Shown: in pieces, positions 45,671 to 57,500 of the stretch | Layout of the letters: the number at the start of each line of letters is the position of its first letter | Numbering within the stretch: the first letter of the stretch is position 1 | From: Saccharobesus litoralis | GTDB lineage: Bacteria; Pseudomonadota; Gammaproteobacteria; Enterobacterales; Alteromonadaceae | Assembly: GCF_003063625.1 (NCBI RefSeq) | Contig: NZ_CP026605.1 | Location: 124,001 to 188,000 of the forward strand | Direction of reading: 5' to 3' | DNA: 64,000 bases | Translations under genes and position numbers: made by a program | The notes under the pieces: generated by a model | What the model saw: the letters and a program-made list of their open reading frames with translations, nothing else | Database searches by the model: none | Told to the model about the DNA's origin: nothing

Positions 45671-46696
45671 TTATTTAGCATTCAGCCGCTTATTCAAATC
45701 AGTTAAATATTGAGGAGCATTATCCATTCCAGAATATAGAACTTTGTTTGCAGATTTCGCTACACCACTATACCAAGCCCATAAAACTTGCCCCGGCATT
45801 CCCCAATTTGAAGTTATAGGGGTATTATCCCCATAAAGGTTTTGACTATTTTGATAGGTGATATTTAGGAGATCTATTCTTCCACCACCTTGAGAAATTT
45901 CGCCACCAAATTCAAAACCTCTTACAGGTCTAGCTCCGTCATCAGTAAGCGCGGCACCTAACTCATAATCTAATGTCAAGTAAACAGATGGTTTCTTCTC
46001 CCCTATCTTAATACGACCTAGCTCCCATAAATCAAAACTTGGCCCACCAGTTATAACTTCACCGTAAGCAATACCTTCTGCAGATAACCCAGGAGCTTCC
46101 AAAACACTAAATGCCGTGTCAACAGACCAATCAGGCTTACTCATCCCAGTACCGAATTCTAAAGCGGAAGGAGCAAATGATACTTCTCCTCTGTTGTCAA
46201 ACGCAATTGACGCCGCATATCCAAAATCAAACCTACCGATTTCTTTACCAAAGATTTTAGGAAGCTCAAAGCTAATCCCTATGCTAATTTCTAGTTCAAC
46301 AGCTTCTAAAGGGTCTTCGTGTGGGATAGTATCCCAAAAACTTCTTTCTTCAGCTGTATCAATACCAACTGAAGAGTATAAAGAACTAAGTTCTTTCTCA
46401 CTTGTAGTCATACCACCAGCAAGATTTCCTAGTCCAGTACTTGCGGTTGCATTAGCGAATGTATGGTAGCGAGCAACACGCCCATTGCTATCTTTCAATT
46501 CTGCGGCAGAGACACCATTATCTAATAGCCAGGTGTCAACCTCATCCATCAAATCTTTGTCGTATAAAGGTTTGCCATTCAAGGAACTAGGATTAGCGGA
46601 CTTTTGTTCTGATTTCGCAGCTTGTGAATTCTTAGCCGAATTTGCCGTTTCTTTTGTCGGCGCCTTCGACATTTCGCCTACGATAGAGTTCCCCAA
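45671..46696 (-). CDS. Probable orphan C-terminal fragment of a polymorphic-toxin-like protein
   Basis: 341 residues if started at TTG 46696 (ATG at 46672 is the next option). The frame stays open upstream to a stop at 46742 and there reads DYDASANYCTAFGNALGNS, a phrase typical of the interior of large secreted proteins, so the gene looks cut off from a longer parent. The N-terminal part is Ser/Lys/Ala-rich; the rest is Gly- and aromatic-rich, likely beta strands. No toxin family was recognised. The gene behind it may encode immunity. Confidence 0.6.
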   Translation of the reverse strand: MGNSIVGEMSKAPTKETANSAKNSQAAKSEQKSANPSSLNGKPLYDKDLMDEVDTWLLDNGVSAAELKDSNGRVARYHTFANATASTGLGNLAGGMTTSEKELSSLYSSVGIDTAEERSFWDTIPHEDPLEAVELEISIGISFELPKIFGKEIGRFDFGYAASIAFDNRGEVSFAPSALEFGTGMSKPDWSVDTAFSVLEAPGLSAEGIAYGEVITGGPSFDLWELGRIKIGEKKPSVYLTLDYELGAALTDDGARPVRGFEFGGEISQGGGRIDLLNITYQNSQNLYGDNTPITSNWGMPGQVLWAWYSGVAKSANKVLYSGMDNAPQYLTDLNKRLNAK

Positions 46697-46821
46697 CGCA
46701 TTGCCAAACGCAGTGCAATAGTTTGCAGATGCATCGTAATCCTATTTTTTTAATCGTAGATCGCTATCTTTAGCCTAAATATTATTCACTAAATAGATAT
46801 TTGTCATCATCAAATAAAAGA

Positions 46822-46835
46822 TTAACCAGACACCC
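46822..46835. repeat. Solo REP-like motif of the RAYT family
   Basis: TTAACCAGACACCC, same orientation as the left ends at 40533 and 41764, with no transposase attached. It marks the edge of the toxin-like module. Confidence 0.6.
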
Positions 46836-46980
46836 ACTTTATAAGTTTCTTGAATTCAGCCATATATTCAGCACAGTTCCGTTTTACATCCAGACGAGAC
46901 CTAAGCCCCTATATCAGGAATAAAATTCTGTAACATTGCTCTTTTGGACAGAATGGTTTGCAAGCATAAATGCTCACCCA

Positions 46981-48841
46981 GTGTGTTACGAGTTACCAAC
47001 AGTACAAGGAAGGCTGGAAGGTAACGCAACTATATAAAACATGATGGTTTGGCCCATCCCATCGGCATTCAGGTGCAGGTGGAAACCACCTTATGCGGCA
47101 TTGGTTAAGAGTCACTGTCGTGAGCGATAAGGGAAAGGCAAACACAATGATTTGTCAGGTGTGAGTTAAAGAGACGAACAGCGTAGGTGTCGAAATATTT
47201 AACCGTTGCATCCCGAAACCAAGCTACTGGGTGGAGTTTGGGAAGAGCTTAGAGGCAACCTGATTACCAACTAAGCGGGAGCCGGCAAAGAGCTGACGTG
47301 AATTTAACTCGGGGTTTTATATGGAACGTAAGAACCAGTCGTTTTGATGTTAACAGATATCCTCGAATGGAAACCCCATGAGAGCCAAGTCTGAATGCAA
47401 AGCACTGGGGCGGAGCAATTCGTAGTAGTGATGATGATAGCTGTAATGGTTATCTAGCGAAGGGATTGCCTCGTTTTAAATGAAACTTTCATCAACTGCT
47501 GCAGCAGGAGGAATGATTGAATTCAGCAAAACCATTTAGTATTTCGAAATGGACAGTTTATGAAGCCTGGTTACGTGTAAGAGCCAACGGTGGAGCGGCA
47601 GGAATTGATGAGCAATCGATGAGTGATTTTGAACAGGACTTGAAGAAGAACCTGTACAAGATATGGAATCGAATGTCATCGGGCAGCTATTTTCCACCGA
47701 CGGTGAAGCGTGTCGAAATCCCTAAGGATAAGGGCGTTCGAGTACTAGGCATACCCACGGTATCAGACCGAGTTGCACAGATGGTCGTCAAGATGGAGTT
47801 GGAGCCTGAATTAGAATCGGTATTCGATAATGATTCTTATGGTTACAGACCTAATCGCAGTGCACATGATGCATTAGCGATAACGCGCCAGCGGTGTTGG
47901 CGATACGACTGGGTGATTGATTTAGATATCAAAGGCTTCTTTGATAACTTGGACTGGGTGTTATTGGGCAAAGCGTTACGCAAACATACCAATAACCCAT
48001 GGGTATTACTCTATATCGAACGTTGGCTTAAAGCGCCAATGGAAACCTCGGATGGTCAGATAATAGAGCGAACGAAAGGAACACCACAAGGAGGCGTGAT
48101 AAGCCCATTGCTAGCCAATTTGTTTTTACACTACGCATTCGACAAATGGTTGCGAAGAGAACATCCACATGTTCAATTTGCACGCTATGCGGATGATGCA
48201 GTGGTTCACTGTCGTAGTGAGCAAGAAGCAAAGGCGTTAAAGCAAGCTATTGAGCAACGCATGTTAGATTGTTGTCTAGAATGTCATCCAGAGAAAACTA
48301 AACTGGTTTACTGCTTTGATGAAGGTAGACAAGAAGCACATGAAGTCATTAGCTTTGATTTTCTTAGTTACTGTTTCAGGCCAAGGTTAGTAAGGAATCG
48401 GTGGGGTCGCATGTTTGTTGGCTTTACACCTGCTATTAGCCCTAAAGCGAAACAGAAAATTAGAGAGAAAGTTAAAGCGCTCAAGCTACATAAGCAAACG
48501 GGGTTAACGATACAAGAGTTGGCGTATAAGCTTAATCCGATGATAAGCGGGTGGATAAATTACTTCAGTCGGTTTTGGAAAACAGCATTAAGGCCACTTA
48601 TGTCTTGGATAAACCTTAAATTGTTGAAATGGGCGAAGAAGAAATACAAACGGCTGAAATTCAGTTACCAAAGAGCAAGAAAATGGATGCAAAGGGTGTG
48701 TAATACACAACCGTATCTATTTTCTCATTGGCAATTTGGTTGCAGGCCGTAAATGGTGAAACGAGAGGAGCCGTATGAATTGAGAGGTTCACGTACGGAT
48801 CTGTGAGAGGCTGAGGGGGAAGCTCCCTCGGCCTACTCGAC
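46981..48841 (+). mobile_element. Group II intron, copy 2
   Basis: 1861 bases, in direct orientation and exactly 32307 bases from copy 1, with the same GTGTG start and CTCGAC end. Where compared, the copies differ by one base in the coding region (T at 15579, C at 47886). It also follows a GCAAGCATAAATGCTC hairpin, here slightly degenerate. Near identity implies recent transposition. Confidence 0.92.
47517..48752 (+). CDS. ltrA: Group II intron reverse transcriptase/maturase, copy 2
   Basis: 411 residues, TTG start with AGGAGG upstream. RT motifs (DLDIKGFFDN, GTPQGGVISPLL, FARYADDAVV) and X domain are intact. Residue 124 is Arg, in ITRQRCWRYDW, the form more usual for the family, so this copy is the more likely parent type. 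Confidence 0.95.
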   Translation: MNSAKPFSISKWTVYEAWLRVRANGGAAGIDEQSMSDFEQDLKKNLYKIWNRMSSGSYFPPTVKRVEIPKDKGVRVLGIPTVSDRVAQMVVKMELEPELESVFDNDSYGYRPNRSAHDALAITRQRCWRYDWVIDLDIKGFFDNLDWVLLGKALRKHTNNPWVLLYIERWLKAPMETSDGQIIERTKGTPQGGVISPLLANLFLHYAFDKWLRREHPHVQFARYADDAVVHCRSEQEAKALKQAIEQRMLDCCLECHPEKTKLVYCFDEGRQEAHEVISFDFLSYCFRPRLVRNRWGRMFVGFTPAISPKAKQKIREKVKALKLHKQTGLTIQELAYKLNPMISGWINYFSRFWKTALRPLMSWINLKLLKWAKKKYKRLKFSYQRARKWMQRVCNTQPYLFSHWQFGCRP

Positions 48842-49002
48842 CAAAAACCGGTAGATTCATTACCTTCTGCAAAGATATGAAACAATACTGATAAAACTTG
48901 TGTACAAGAGACAGGCATGTAAACGCAGCAGTAGCGAGCGTAGTTAATAAAACAAAGGCTTGTAAAATTAACTACGCGAAATGGATACCGTAAAACTAAC
49001 GG

Positions 49003-50475
49003 TTAAATAAGGGCGCCTTGCGGGTAGTCTTGCGCGTCTAACAGCTTTTGATAAGCGCAAATAAAGGCTTGTTTAAAATCAGCACTATTGATGAGTTGGC
49101 TATTAAATAAGCCGCTTAGCGAGACAAATTTTTGTACGTCTTTTATCGCATCTTGCTCAAACTGACTGACCACATCGGCTAATTTTTCGGCAAGCGGATC
49201 ACTAAGCTCTTCGCTGTTAAGCACTTTTAACTCAATAAAACGCAACCAAGAAGCAACAACCATAGCCAATAATTTAACCGGTTTACCTTTGGCTAAGTTT
49301 TCAGCAACGGGCTCTAACGAGCGCACCGGAATTTTAATCGAACCATCGCATGCAATTTGTTCTAACTGATGTTGAATTTTACTGTTTTCAAAGCGCTGAA
49401 TGATCGCGCGCGAATAAGCGTGTAAATCAAGACCGGCTGGCGCTTCAATGCTAGGGATTATTTCTTCATCAACCAAACGTAATAAGAAGGCTTTAATTGT
49501 CGGGTCCGACACTGCTTGGTAAACCGTAGTAAAGCCTGCTACTCGACCAAAATAGGCCAAAGTAGAGTGTAAACCGTTTAATATACGTAGTTTGGTATGC
49601 TCATAACCGGCTACGTCGTTACTAAATATTACGCCAACATCACGCCAATTGGGTTGCTCGCCAGTTAAGCAGTCTTCAATTACCCATTGAGTAAAGGCTT
49701 CTCTTTGTACAGGGGCATTGTCTACTAATCCAGTTTTTTCGGTCACCAAATCTAACGTTTCAGGTTCGGTTTTTGGTGTAATGCTATCAACCATGGTATT
49801 AGGGAAACAAACCGTTTGTTCAACCCACTCGCTTAACTCGGTTGATAAAAATCGGCAGTATTGCACAACCGCATTTTTTAACTTTTGGCCGTTCGCTGGC
49901 AAGTTATCACAGGCAATTACATTAAATGGTTTTATTCCAGCTTGAAAACGCAAATGCAAGCCTAAAGCAATAATGCCAATGGCCGATTGCGGGTTTTCTG
50001 TATTCGCTAAGTCTTGTTCAATACTGGCATTTTTTAAATCTAAATTGCCATGGGCGTCTAAACAGTAACCTTTTTCGGTTACGGTTAATGATACTAATTT
50101 AGTCGCTTCGTCAGACAAACGCGCTAACACTTGGTCTAATTGTTCAGCCGCTACCAGAACTTCTTTTATGGCTCCAATCACTTGAAAGCTGTCTTGATTG
50201 TCAAGTTTAGCAACCGTATATAAGTTGTCTTGCGGAGCCATGGTATCGCGAAGATGGGTACTGCGCATAGACACACCGCAAATACCCCAATCACCACCAA
50301 ACTGATTCATCGCCTGCTCAGTATAGTACGCTTGGTGTGAGCGATGAAAAGCCCCCAACCCTAGGTGCACTATGCCAATTTTTGTGGCTGACCTGTCATA
50401 CTTGGGCAAGGCAAGATCAGCGGCTAACGAAACATCGTTAGCTAATTTATTAATATTGAATTCATTTAGTTTCAT
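49003..50475 (-). CDS. uxuB: Fructuronate reductase / mannitol dehydrogenase family oxidoreductase
   Basis: 490 residues, polyol-specific long-chain dehydrogenase. N-terminal Rossmann segment IGIVHLGLGAFHRSHQAYYTEQ, middle VTEKGYCLD, IACDNLPANG, and the catalytic region KLRILNGLHSTLAYFG with the Lys-x5-Asn-x2-His pattern. In a uronate locus it reduces D-fructuronate to D-mannonate with NADH. No uxuA follows; mannonate could feed the LarA-like epimerase at 27759-29528. A regulon operator lies 68 bases upstream. Confidence 0.93.
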   Translation of the reverse strand: MKLNEFNINKLANDVSLAADLALPKYDRSATKIGIVHLGLGAFHRSHQAYYTEQAMNQFGGDWGICGVSMRSTHLRDTMAPQDNLYTVAKLDNQDSFQVIGAIKEVLVAAEQLDQVLARLSDEATKLVSLTVTEKGYCLDAHGNLDLKNASIEQDLANTENPQSAIGIIALGLHLRFQAGIKPFNVIACDNLPANGQKLKNAVVQYCRFLSTELSEWVEQTVCFPNTMVDSITPKTEPETLDLVTEKTGLVDNAPVQREAFTQWVIEDCLTGEQPNWRDVGVIFSNDVAGYEHTKLRILNGLHSTLAYFGRVAGFTTVYQAVSDPTIKAFLLRLVDEEIIPSIEAPAGLDLHAYSRAIIQRFENSKIQHQLEQIACDGSIKIPVRSLEPVAENLAKGKPVKLLAMVVASWLRFIELKVLNSEELSDPLAEKLADVVSQFEQDAIKDVQKFVSLSGLFNSQLINSADFKQAFICAYQKLLDAQDYPQGALI

Positions 50476-50542
50476 TCTAATACTCTCTCATTCAGGCTCA
50501 GTCCAACCACTTATGCCTCAAATAGCGGTTTACCGCCTATTA

Positions 50543-50556
50543 TGTCACCGGTGGCA
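50543..50556. promoter_or_regulatory. Regulon operator TGTCACCGGTGGCA (uxuB)
   Basis: One mismatch to the consensus, between uxuB and the CE12 gene on the same strand. Confidence 0.8.
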
Positions 50557-50595
50557 AAATCACTCAAATACAAAATCAAAAATTTACAAACAAAC

Positions 50596-51363
50596 TTAGT
50601 AATGTAATTTTAAGTGTTTAGGGTCAACGACTCGTAATTTTTGTGACAATGGGTGCTGGCTGTTTTTTAGCTGCAATAGCACTAATTGCGCGACTTCACG
50701 CGCACCAAACTGGTTTAAATGGGTATCGTCCCGTACCCCATTAGGGTAGTTAGGATGCAAATTGGCTTTAATATGCATAAAGCGGATCGCAGATAATTCA
50801 TCACCTAAAGCATTAAAATAGTCACGCGTCACCTGCTCCATATCAATAAATGCCAAGGATGGATCGGCTTGTGCTATGTCGCGCACAATAGGCACATACG
50901 GATGGGTTGGTTGGATAACCCCTTTTTTAAAGTAACGCCGTGTAATAGAAGACAACAATACAGGTGAGGCTTGTTTCTGGCGTACATCGGCGATAAAACG
51001 TTGCAAATTCGCCTTGTATTGCTCTGGGGTTGTATACCTGTCTTTCTTTTTCACTGACTCATCATTATGGCCAAACTGAATAAACACATAGTCACCGGCT
51101 TGTAAATTATTCATTAATGTTTGCCAGCGACCTTCTTCAATAAAAGTGCGAGTGCTACGCCCATTTTTCGCGTAGTTGATCACCTTAACGTCATCAGCAA
51201 AAAACGTCGCGAACGGCACACCCCAGCCTGTCTCGGGATAGTCTTTCGGATCTTTGATTGACATGGTTGAGTCACCCGCTAAGTGGATGGTCAACGCCAA
51301 AGATTGGCTTGTTAATGACATTAGGCCAATGCCTAATATCACCAGCAAAAAGATTCGTTTCAT
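50596..51363 (-). CDS. Rhamnogalacturonan acetylesterase-like (CE12) secreted esterase
   Basis: 255 residues with a signal peptide ending near SQSLA. SGNH-hydrolase blocks: GDSTMS (catalytic Ser), NYAKNGRST, QFGHNDES and DDTHLNQFGA (Asp-His pair). CE12 members remove acetyl groups from rhamnogalacturonan I or pectin. It lies upstream of uxuB on the same strand, but with an operator in between. Confidence 0.9.
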   Translation of the reverse strand: MKRIFLLVILGIGLMSLTSQSLALTIHLAGDSTMSIKDPKDYPETGWGVPFATFFADDVKVINYAKNGRSTRTFIEEGRWQTLMNNLQAGDYVFIQFGHNDESVKKKDRYTTPEQYKANLQRFIADVRQKQASPVLLSSITRRYFKKGVIQPTHPYVPIVRDIAQADPSLAFIDMEQVTRDYFNALGDELSAIRFMHIKANLHPNYPNGVRDDTHLNQFGAREVAQLVLLQLKNSQHPLSQKLRVVDPKHLKLHY

Positions 51364-51455
51364 TATGTTCTCATTGATCTTTAGCGAGTACCTTTTTCAT
51401 CATCTTTTGTCGCTCGTCGTACACCAAGGTAGTTAACTTAAGCTAAAGTGGCTTT

Positions 51456-51480
51456 GTTGGGCTTCATTCTTCAGCCCAAC
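51456..51480. terminator. Hairpin between the 2066-residue lipoprotein gene and CE12
   Basis: Stem GTTGGGCT / AGCCCAAC (51456-51463 with 51473-51480), no strong T-run on the minus strand. Possible terminator or processing site. Confidence 0.45.
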
Positions 51481-51538
51481 TTTCTACTGGTAAACCGACT
51501 TGCAACCAAGAATTAAACAAAAAAGGTACTCAGTTTAG

Positions 51539-54500
51539 TTACTTAGCGGTAATCACTAAATTATCTATGGTTGCCACCACATTGCTTTCAGTACGCAGCT
51601 GAATGAAAGAAGTGGCTGTGCCAATATCAAACTCTATCGTCTGCTTACCTAAGTTTTGCGACAACAATGCCACTTTACCCACGGTCTTTTTCGAGTCGCC
51701 ACCATGAATTGATTCCGCACTTTTTGACGTATTGTTATCAAGATAAACAATTAAAGATTTATCAGCGTCATCCAATTGTTGAATGGCGATCAAATCAAAC
51801 GTCACAATCACCCCTTGGCTAAAATCAAAAACACCAGTCGGGTTAGTATTACCGTTTGTCGCTACGACCTCTAAATTACCGTTAACCATACCCAGCGTAT
51901 CACCTATGGTAAATCGGCCGCCTTTATCACCGCCTAATACTAGCTGCCCATTGGTGATCTCAACTGAACCACCCGTCTTCACGTACAAGGCATGTGAACT
52001 GTCGTTAGCTTGTGCGGCGTAGCTTGAACTAAAGAAAGTCGCACTGTCAGTTGCCGAAAAGTCTTCACTTACACTGTTAGTCACAGGAGGCGCAGTGGGT
52101 GTGATAACTAAATCGTCTATCACAGCTTCAACACCATCTTCAGCACGGATCTGAATAAATGAAGTTGCCGTACCCAAATCAGTTTTAATGGTAATAGTTT
52201 GACCAACCTGATTATCATTTGGATCCGTTAACTCACTGACCTTTTTCTTAAAGATCCGTGACGCGCCCTGATGCAACGAGTTAGCACTGCCCGTGGTGTT
52301 ATTGTCAATGTAGATCTGCAACGACTTTTCTTTATTCTGATCAGCCGTGCCTTTGCTATTGTCATAACTGCTCACGGCAACCAACTTAAAGCTAATCGTT
52401 GCACCGTGGCTGAAATCGAACAAGCCATTAGGCTGATCGGTTTGGTTGGTGTCGGCTGAATATCCGTCAAGACTACCAATCGTTAACCGAGCGTTGGCCA
52501 TGGTCAATTGGCCATTTTCCACTTTGTCGCCATCATTGTAAGAATGATACAAAGCCGTATTGGTATCTTTTGCTGACGTTTTATAAGCGTTAGAAAAGAA
52601 AGTTGCTGTATCAGCCGCGGCAAAGTCTTCAACTAAGCCTTGGCTCAAATCAACTGCGCCTGTGGTTCCGCCTGTATTACCAGAACCATCATTACCCCCT
52701 GGCTGACCAGAACCATCCAGTGCCGGAATAGTATCATTCGACTGATCAATTTTACCTACGCCCGCATGGGTTAACACATGAGCTTTAACATCATTTATGT
52801 CTAATAAATGGCTGCTATAGTCATAAGGAACATCATCATAAGTACCGGTAATATCCCCCGATAAGCTATAGCTATCTTCTGTGCTGCCAAAGCTACTATC
52901 CGAGCTATACGATACGTTAACAAAACTATTGCCACGCGCATACCAGTAGCCTTTTTCACGCGAAGCAAGCGAGACAATGGCGTTTTTAACATTTTCAAAC
53001 AGGTTATTTTCAATTAATAATTGCGCACCCATACGTGAGTTGATCGCAGAGCCGGCAATATTATAAAAATAGTTGTTATACAAATGGCCATAACCGTAAC
53101 GGAATAAAGGTACCCGCGAGTTAATGTTGGCAAAATAGTTGTGGTGATAAGTGATAAAACGATCACCCGCATCATCATCAGATGAACCATTTAGCATAGT
53201 TTTCCAATGATCATGAATGTAGTTATACGACACAGTAATATGACTAGCGCCAGCTTTACTGTCGATTAATCCATCGTAATCGTCTTTACCTACGGTTAAT
53301 GAACCATACAATTCATTGTGGTCAATCCAAATATGACGCGTTGGCGTATTATCATCCCCTTCTATACCAATTGCATCACCAAAACTGGCGGGTACTTCGT
53401 GAATAGTTAGGTTACGAATAATAATGTTTTGCGCACGCTCAATTTGAAAACCGATACCGGATAATTTACCGCGGTTCGCAACACCGATTATCGACACATT
53501 GTTAATGTCTTTAATAGCGATGTTACGCGTGGTATTTCCTGTATTGGCTGCTGTGATAGTGCCATCAACATAAATGGTCAACGCCGTGTTGGCTTTTTTC
53601 GCACTATCAATAGCAGCAACTAACGCCGTACCGGTTGCCACCGTAACCACAGTGCCACCTTCACCACCGTTTAAGGTAAAACTATCACCAGCAAATCCAC
53701 CGTCTCCTGCAGCAGGTGCGGCTACTGTTGGTGTATCACTAGGAATTTGCGTAAAGTCAGGTGCAGCTAATGGTTGCGGATCCCAACCTGCGTCGCCAAA
53801 TTTAGCAAAAACCTCAGCACGCGAGCTATAAGGTGCAGTGGTTAATACGCTAGCGGCTGGATCACGGCCTGTTAAATCTAACGCGCTGCCGGTTAAATCC
53901 ATACTGGCAAATTCACGCCAGCCCATTGTCGCGCTCGCTTGAGTTGGGTTTGGATCCGGTTGCTCACCACCAGTAGTGCTTTGCGTCGCCCAACCAGAGG
54001 TATTAATGTGCGACCCTAACTTATTATTGATCAGTAGTACATTGTCATAATAACTGTCACTGCCACTACTGCGCGCAATAAACGTTGAGTTATCAAGCAC
54101 ACCGTTGCCTTTTGGCCCAACACCACTAGTAAAATCGTTGTTTAAGAAAACAAAACCGGCGTTATCTTTAAAGTCTTCTTGTACTCGCGCTTGTAAAATA
54201 TAACCACCTTCACTATCGTCTGGTGCTTTTTCTGAGCGGCCAATGGTGCGAATTTCGCTATTTTCAAACAATGCGGCTTCTGGGTAACCCCAAATAAAGT
54301 CGACATTGCCTGATACAAGACTGTTATAGATCCACACATACCCTTTCAGCTGCAAGGTATCTTGCTCACTAATAAAGTTCATGTTATTTGCCACTAAGCG
54401 ACGACCCGGACCATTAAAGTAAATGGTTTCAGCTTGATCACCTGAGCCGGTGCGCATATGGCTGTTTTTCAGGGTAAAGTTGTTGAGTACTAGATTATCT

Positions 54501-57500
54501 GATCCTTCTACCAAGAACACAGGACGACCACTCGAACCGCCATTTAACCCTTCGTAGTTAGCGTACTGGACAATGGTATTGTCGCGACTTTCACCTTGAA
54601 TGGTTAAATTATGCTTATCACGCAAGTATAAAAGTTCTGTGTAAATACCGTCGCGTAACCAAATGGTCATCGCGCTGTTTTTATCTTGCATGGCGTAAGC
54701 CATCGCGCCTTGCAAGGTTCTAAAATCAGCGTCAGTGCCGTTATCGTCTACAATGATATTGGTGCCAGTTGGTGCAATGGCCTTAGTGGTAAACGACCAC
54801 ATGCTCGCACTGCCTAAACCATCAAAGTCGATACCGTTAAGCTGGGTATTGACTACCACATCATTGCCGATCACCACATAGTAGTTTGTTTGATACTCAA
54901 GCACACCATGATGCGGTTTGATCACTAATTTATTGCCGTCAACATAAACCGACTGATACTGCAATGTACGGAACTTATCGTCACGCTCAGAGGTAATAGT
55001 GTCAACATCACCGGCAACATTAAGTTCGTCCACCATCTCGTTCGTGCTGGCATTGAAAATACGCACTAAGCCTTTTTCACCTAGGGTTGGCGCGCTATCA
55101 AATTCTAGGGTTAATAGGGTATCAATGTACGCGCTGCTCTCGTCGATGGCAGGCGTTAATTTACCGCTTAAATCCCCATAGTCGGTGCTTGAGTCGACAA
55201 ACTGCGGCGCCACAACAATATCAACAGGATGATATATTGACGGATCGCTAGACGACACCAAGTAAATAGTGGTTTGCCCTTCTTCTAACGGCGTAACCGT
55301 AACCACTGCGCCATCAATGCTCACTTTGGCAATGTCGCCGTCGCCAGAATGCACTGTGACGGTTTCAGCTGAGCCATCACCCATTAACGCATTTACGTTA
55401 AAGCTAATGCTATCGCCATTAACACCGGCATTCAGCACATTGTCATTCAAATCAGTGGCGATCGAAATGGGCTTTTCACTCGCTGCGCCAATTTTAAAAT
55501 CGTCTAATTCAAACGAGCGGTTATAGGTGTATATACCCGCTAAGCCTTTAGCGGTGAAATTGCTGTCGGTATACGTGCCTTTTTCTTCACCATTAACATA
55601 TAAAGTTAAGTCACTACCTGACATGGATAAACGCACTGTGTACCAAATACCATCATCAGTAGCATCTCGCTCACCTAACACAAATGCTTGCTTTTTCTGC
55701 ACCGGACGTGACAAAGAATCAGCGATTTTAGTCGCGATTTCCGCTTGGGTCGACGCTGGGCTGTTTTGCATATTTAAGCCACCGGCGTACCAGTTTTGAG
55801 CATCAACATAACGACCAAGCAAGTACAAATGCTTACTGGCCGTGGTGCCGTTTTGTCTAGGGCGGATCTTAGCTTCAACAAAGTAATCTCCATCTGGTAC
55901 ATTAGCTAACGCACTGTCTTTCACCGTGGTTAATACACCGCCTAAACTGCCCGCCGTGTAACGCATCACTTGATTACCGTTCGCATCCAGTACATCAAAC
56001 ACACCTTCTGGGCCACTAGTATTGCCGTCTGTAGCAAAAATGTCCCAGTTGTCTAACGAGCCGCTGGCAAAGTCATCACAAAAATACAGGCTAGGCTCAT
56101 TACTACAGCTAAAGGTTTGTGGCTCGTAGGCTTCTTTAACCACTTCACCAGCAACCGTTTCGATCCGTAAGTTGTCAATAGTGATACTACCCTTACTGTC
56201 GGTACGCAATTGCAAGAATGAGTTGGTTGTGGCAGCAAAGCCTGGGTGGCTATATTCAAAGCGTTGCCCCTTTGGCAAGTTCTCGTCGTTAATCGACAAG
56301 CCAATAAACTTAGAGTCGCCGCCATGCATTGAATTACCCGAACTCGTGGTGTTGTTATCGGCATAGATATTTAAGCTACCCGCACCGCCGTGATCAATTA
56401 CATCAAAGCTAATGGTAAAGCCTTCGCTTAAGTTATAAATACCCGTGCCTTTGGTATCGGCCGAGGTAGTAGCCACATCTGGCGTGGTATTACCTATAGA
56501 AAAACGATCGCCCGCCAACACTAATTGGCCGTCAACTAATTCAATGGTGCCACCGGTTTTAAAATACAACGCGCCAGAGCTTAACGACTCGCCAAGACGT
56601 TTATAGTTAGACGAGAAAAACTCATTAACGCTACTTAATTCAAACTCTTCCAGTAACGCAGGTTCAGGTAAGCCAATAGTAGAGGCGATCTCTGTCATGG
56701 CTTCAACAGTTGTTGCTACGGCATCACTGTTTAGCACAAACTTGTTAATGCGCTGCTCGTTTTCAGTTTCGCACTGGCTGATCAAGGTTTGAATGCCTGT
56801 GCCCGTTGCTAAATCATCTTGCGAGGCATAACACAAACTGTATTCCGTTTGATCACTATTGCTGGCTAAAGACACAAAATAGTGACTATTAACCACTTGA
56901 TCCGCGGCAATCTCTTGCAATGTTAATACTTGGCGGCTGCTGTTTAATTGATAACGCCCAGAAACGACGGCGTCGTCGGCCTGCGTTAAACTAAATTGCC
57001 CTGCACTGGCGCCTTCTTCATCTGGGGTAAAGGTGAAAACTTGAACATTTACCATGCCTTTATCAGCAAATACATTGCTAATTTCACCCGTTAATAACGC
57101 CGGATCAAACGCTTGAGGTTTGTATTCACCTAGTTCACTACCTAGCACGCCAACAAAGTGCTCAATAGCTTCGTCGTACGACACCAACTTACTGCGAGTA
57201 TTGTCGGTGGCTTGCGCTAGCCAAGTTTCTACTGCAGCAGCAAAACTGTCAGCTGATTGACTAAAAAACGCGTCGGCCGTTAATGGTTGGCCATTGCTAT
57301 CATTATTCACTTTAGCCACTGCCGCTGCGCTGGCGTAAATACTAATACCATTACTTGGATCAGCATCACTGTCGAGCGACTGTAAAAAACGCGCGACGTT
57401 TGCGACATTTTCCGCGTGTGGGTTATCTGTTTTAAAAAAGCTTAGCGGCGTAATAATGGATTTAGCCGGCACGATAGGCAAGCTAACCTCACCTACGTAA

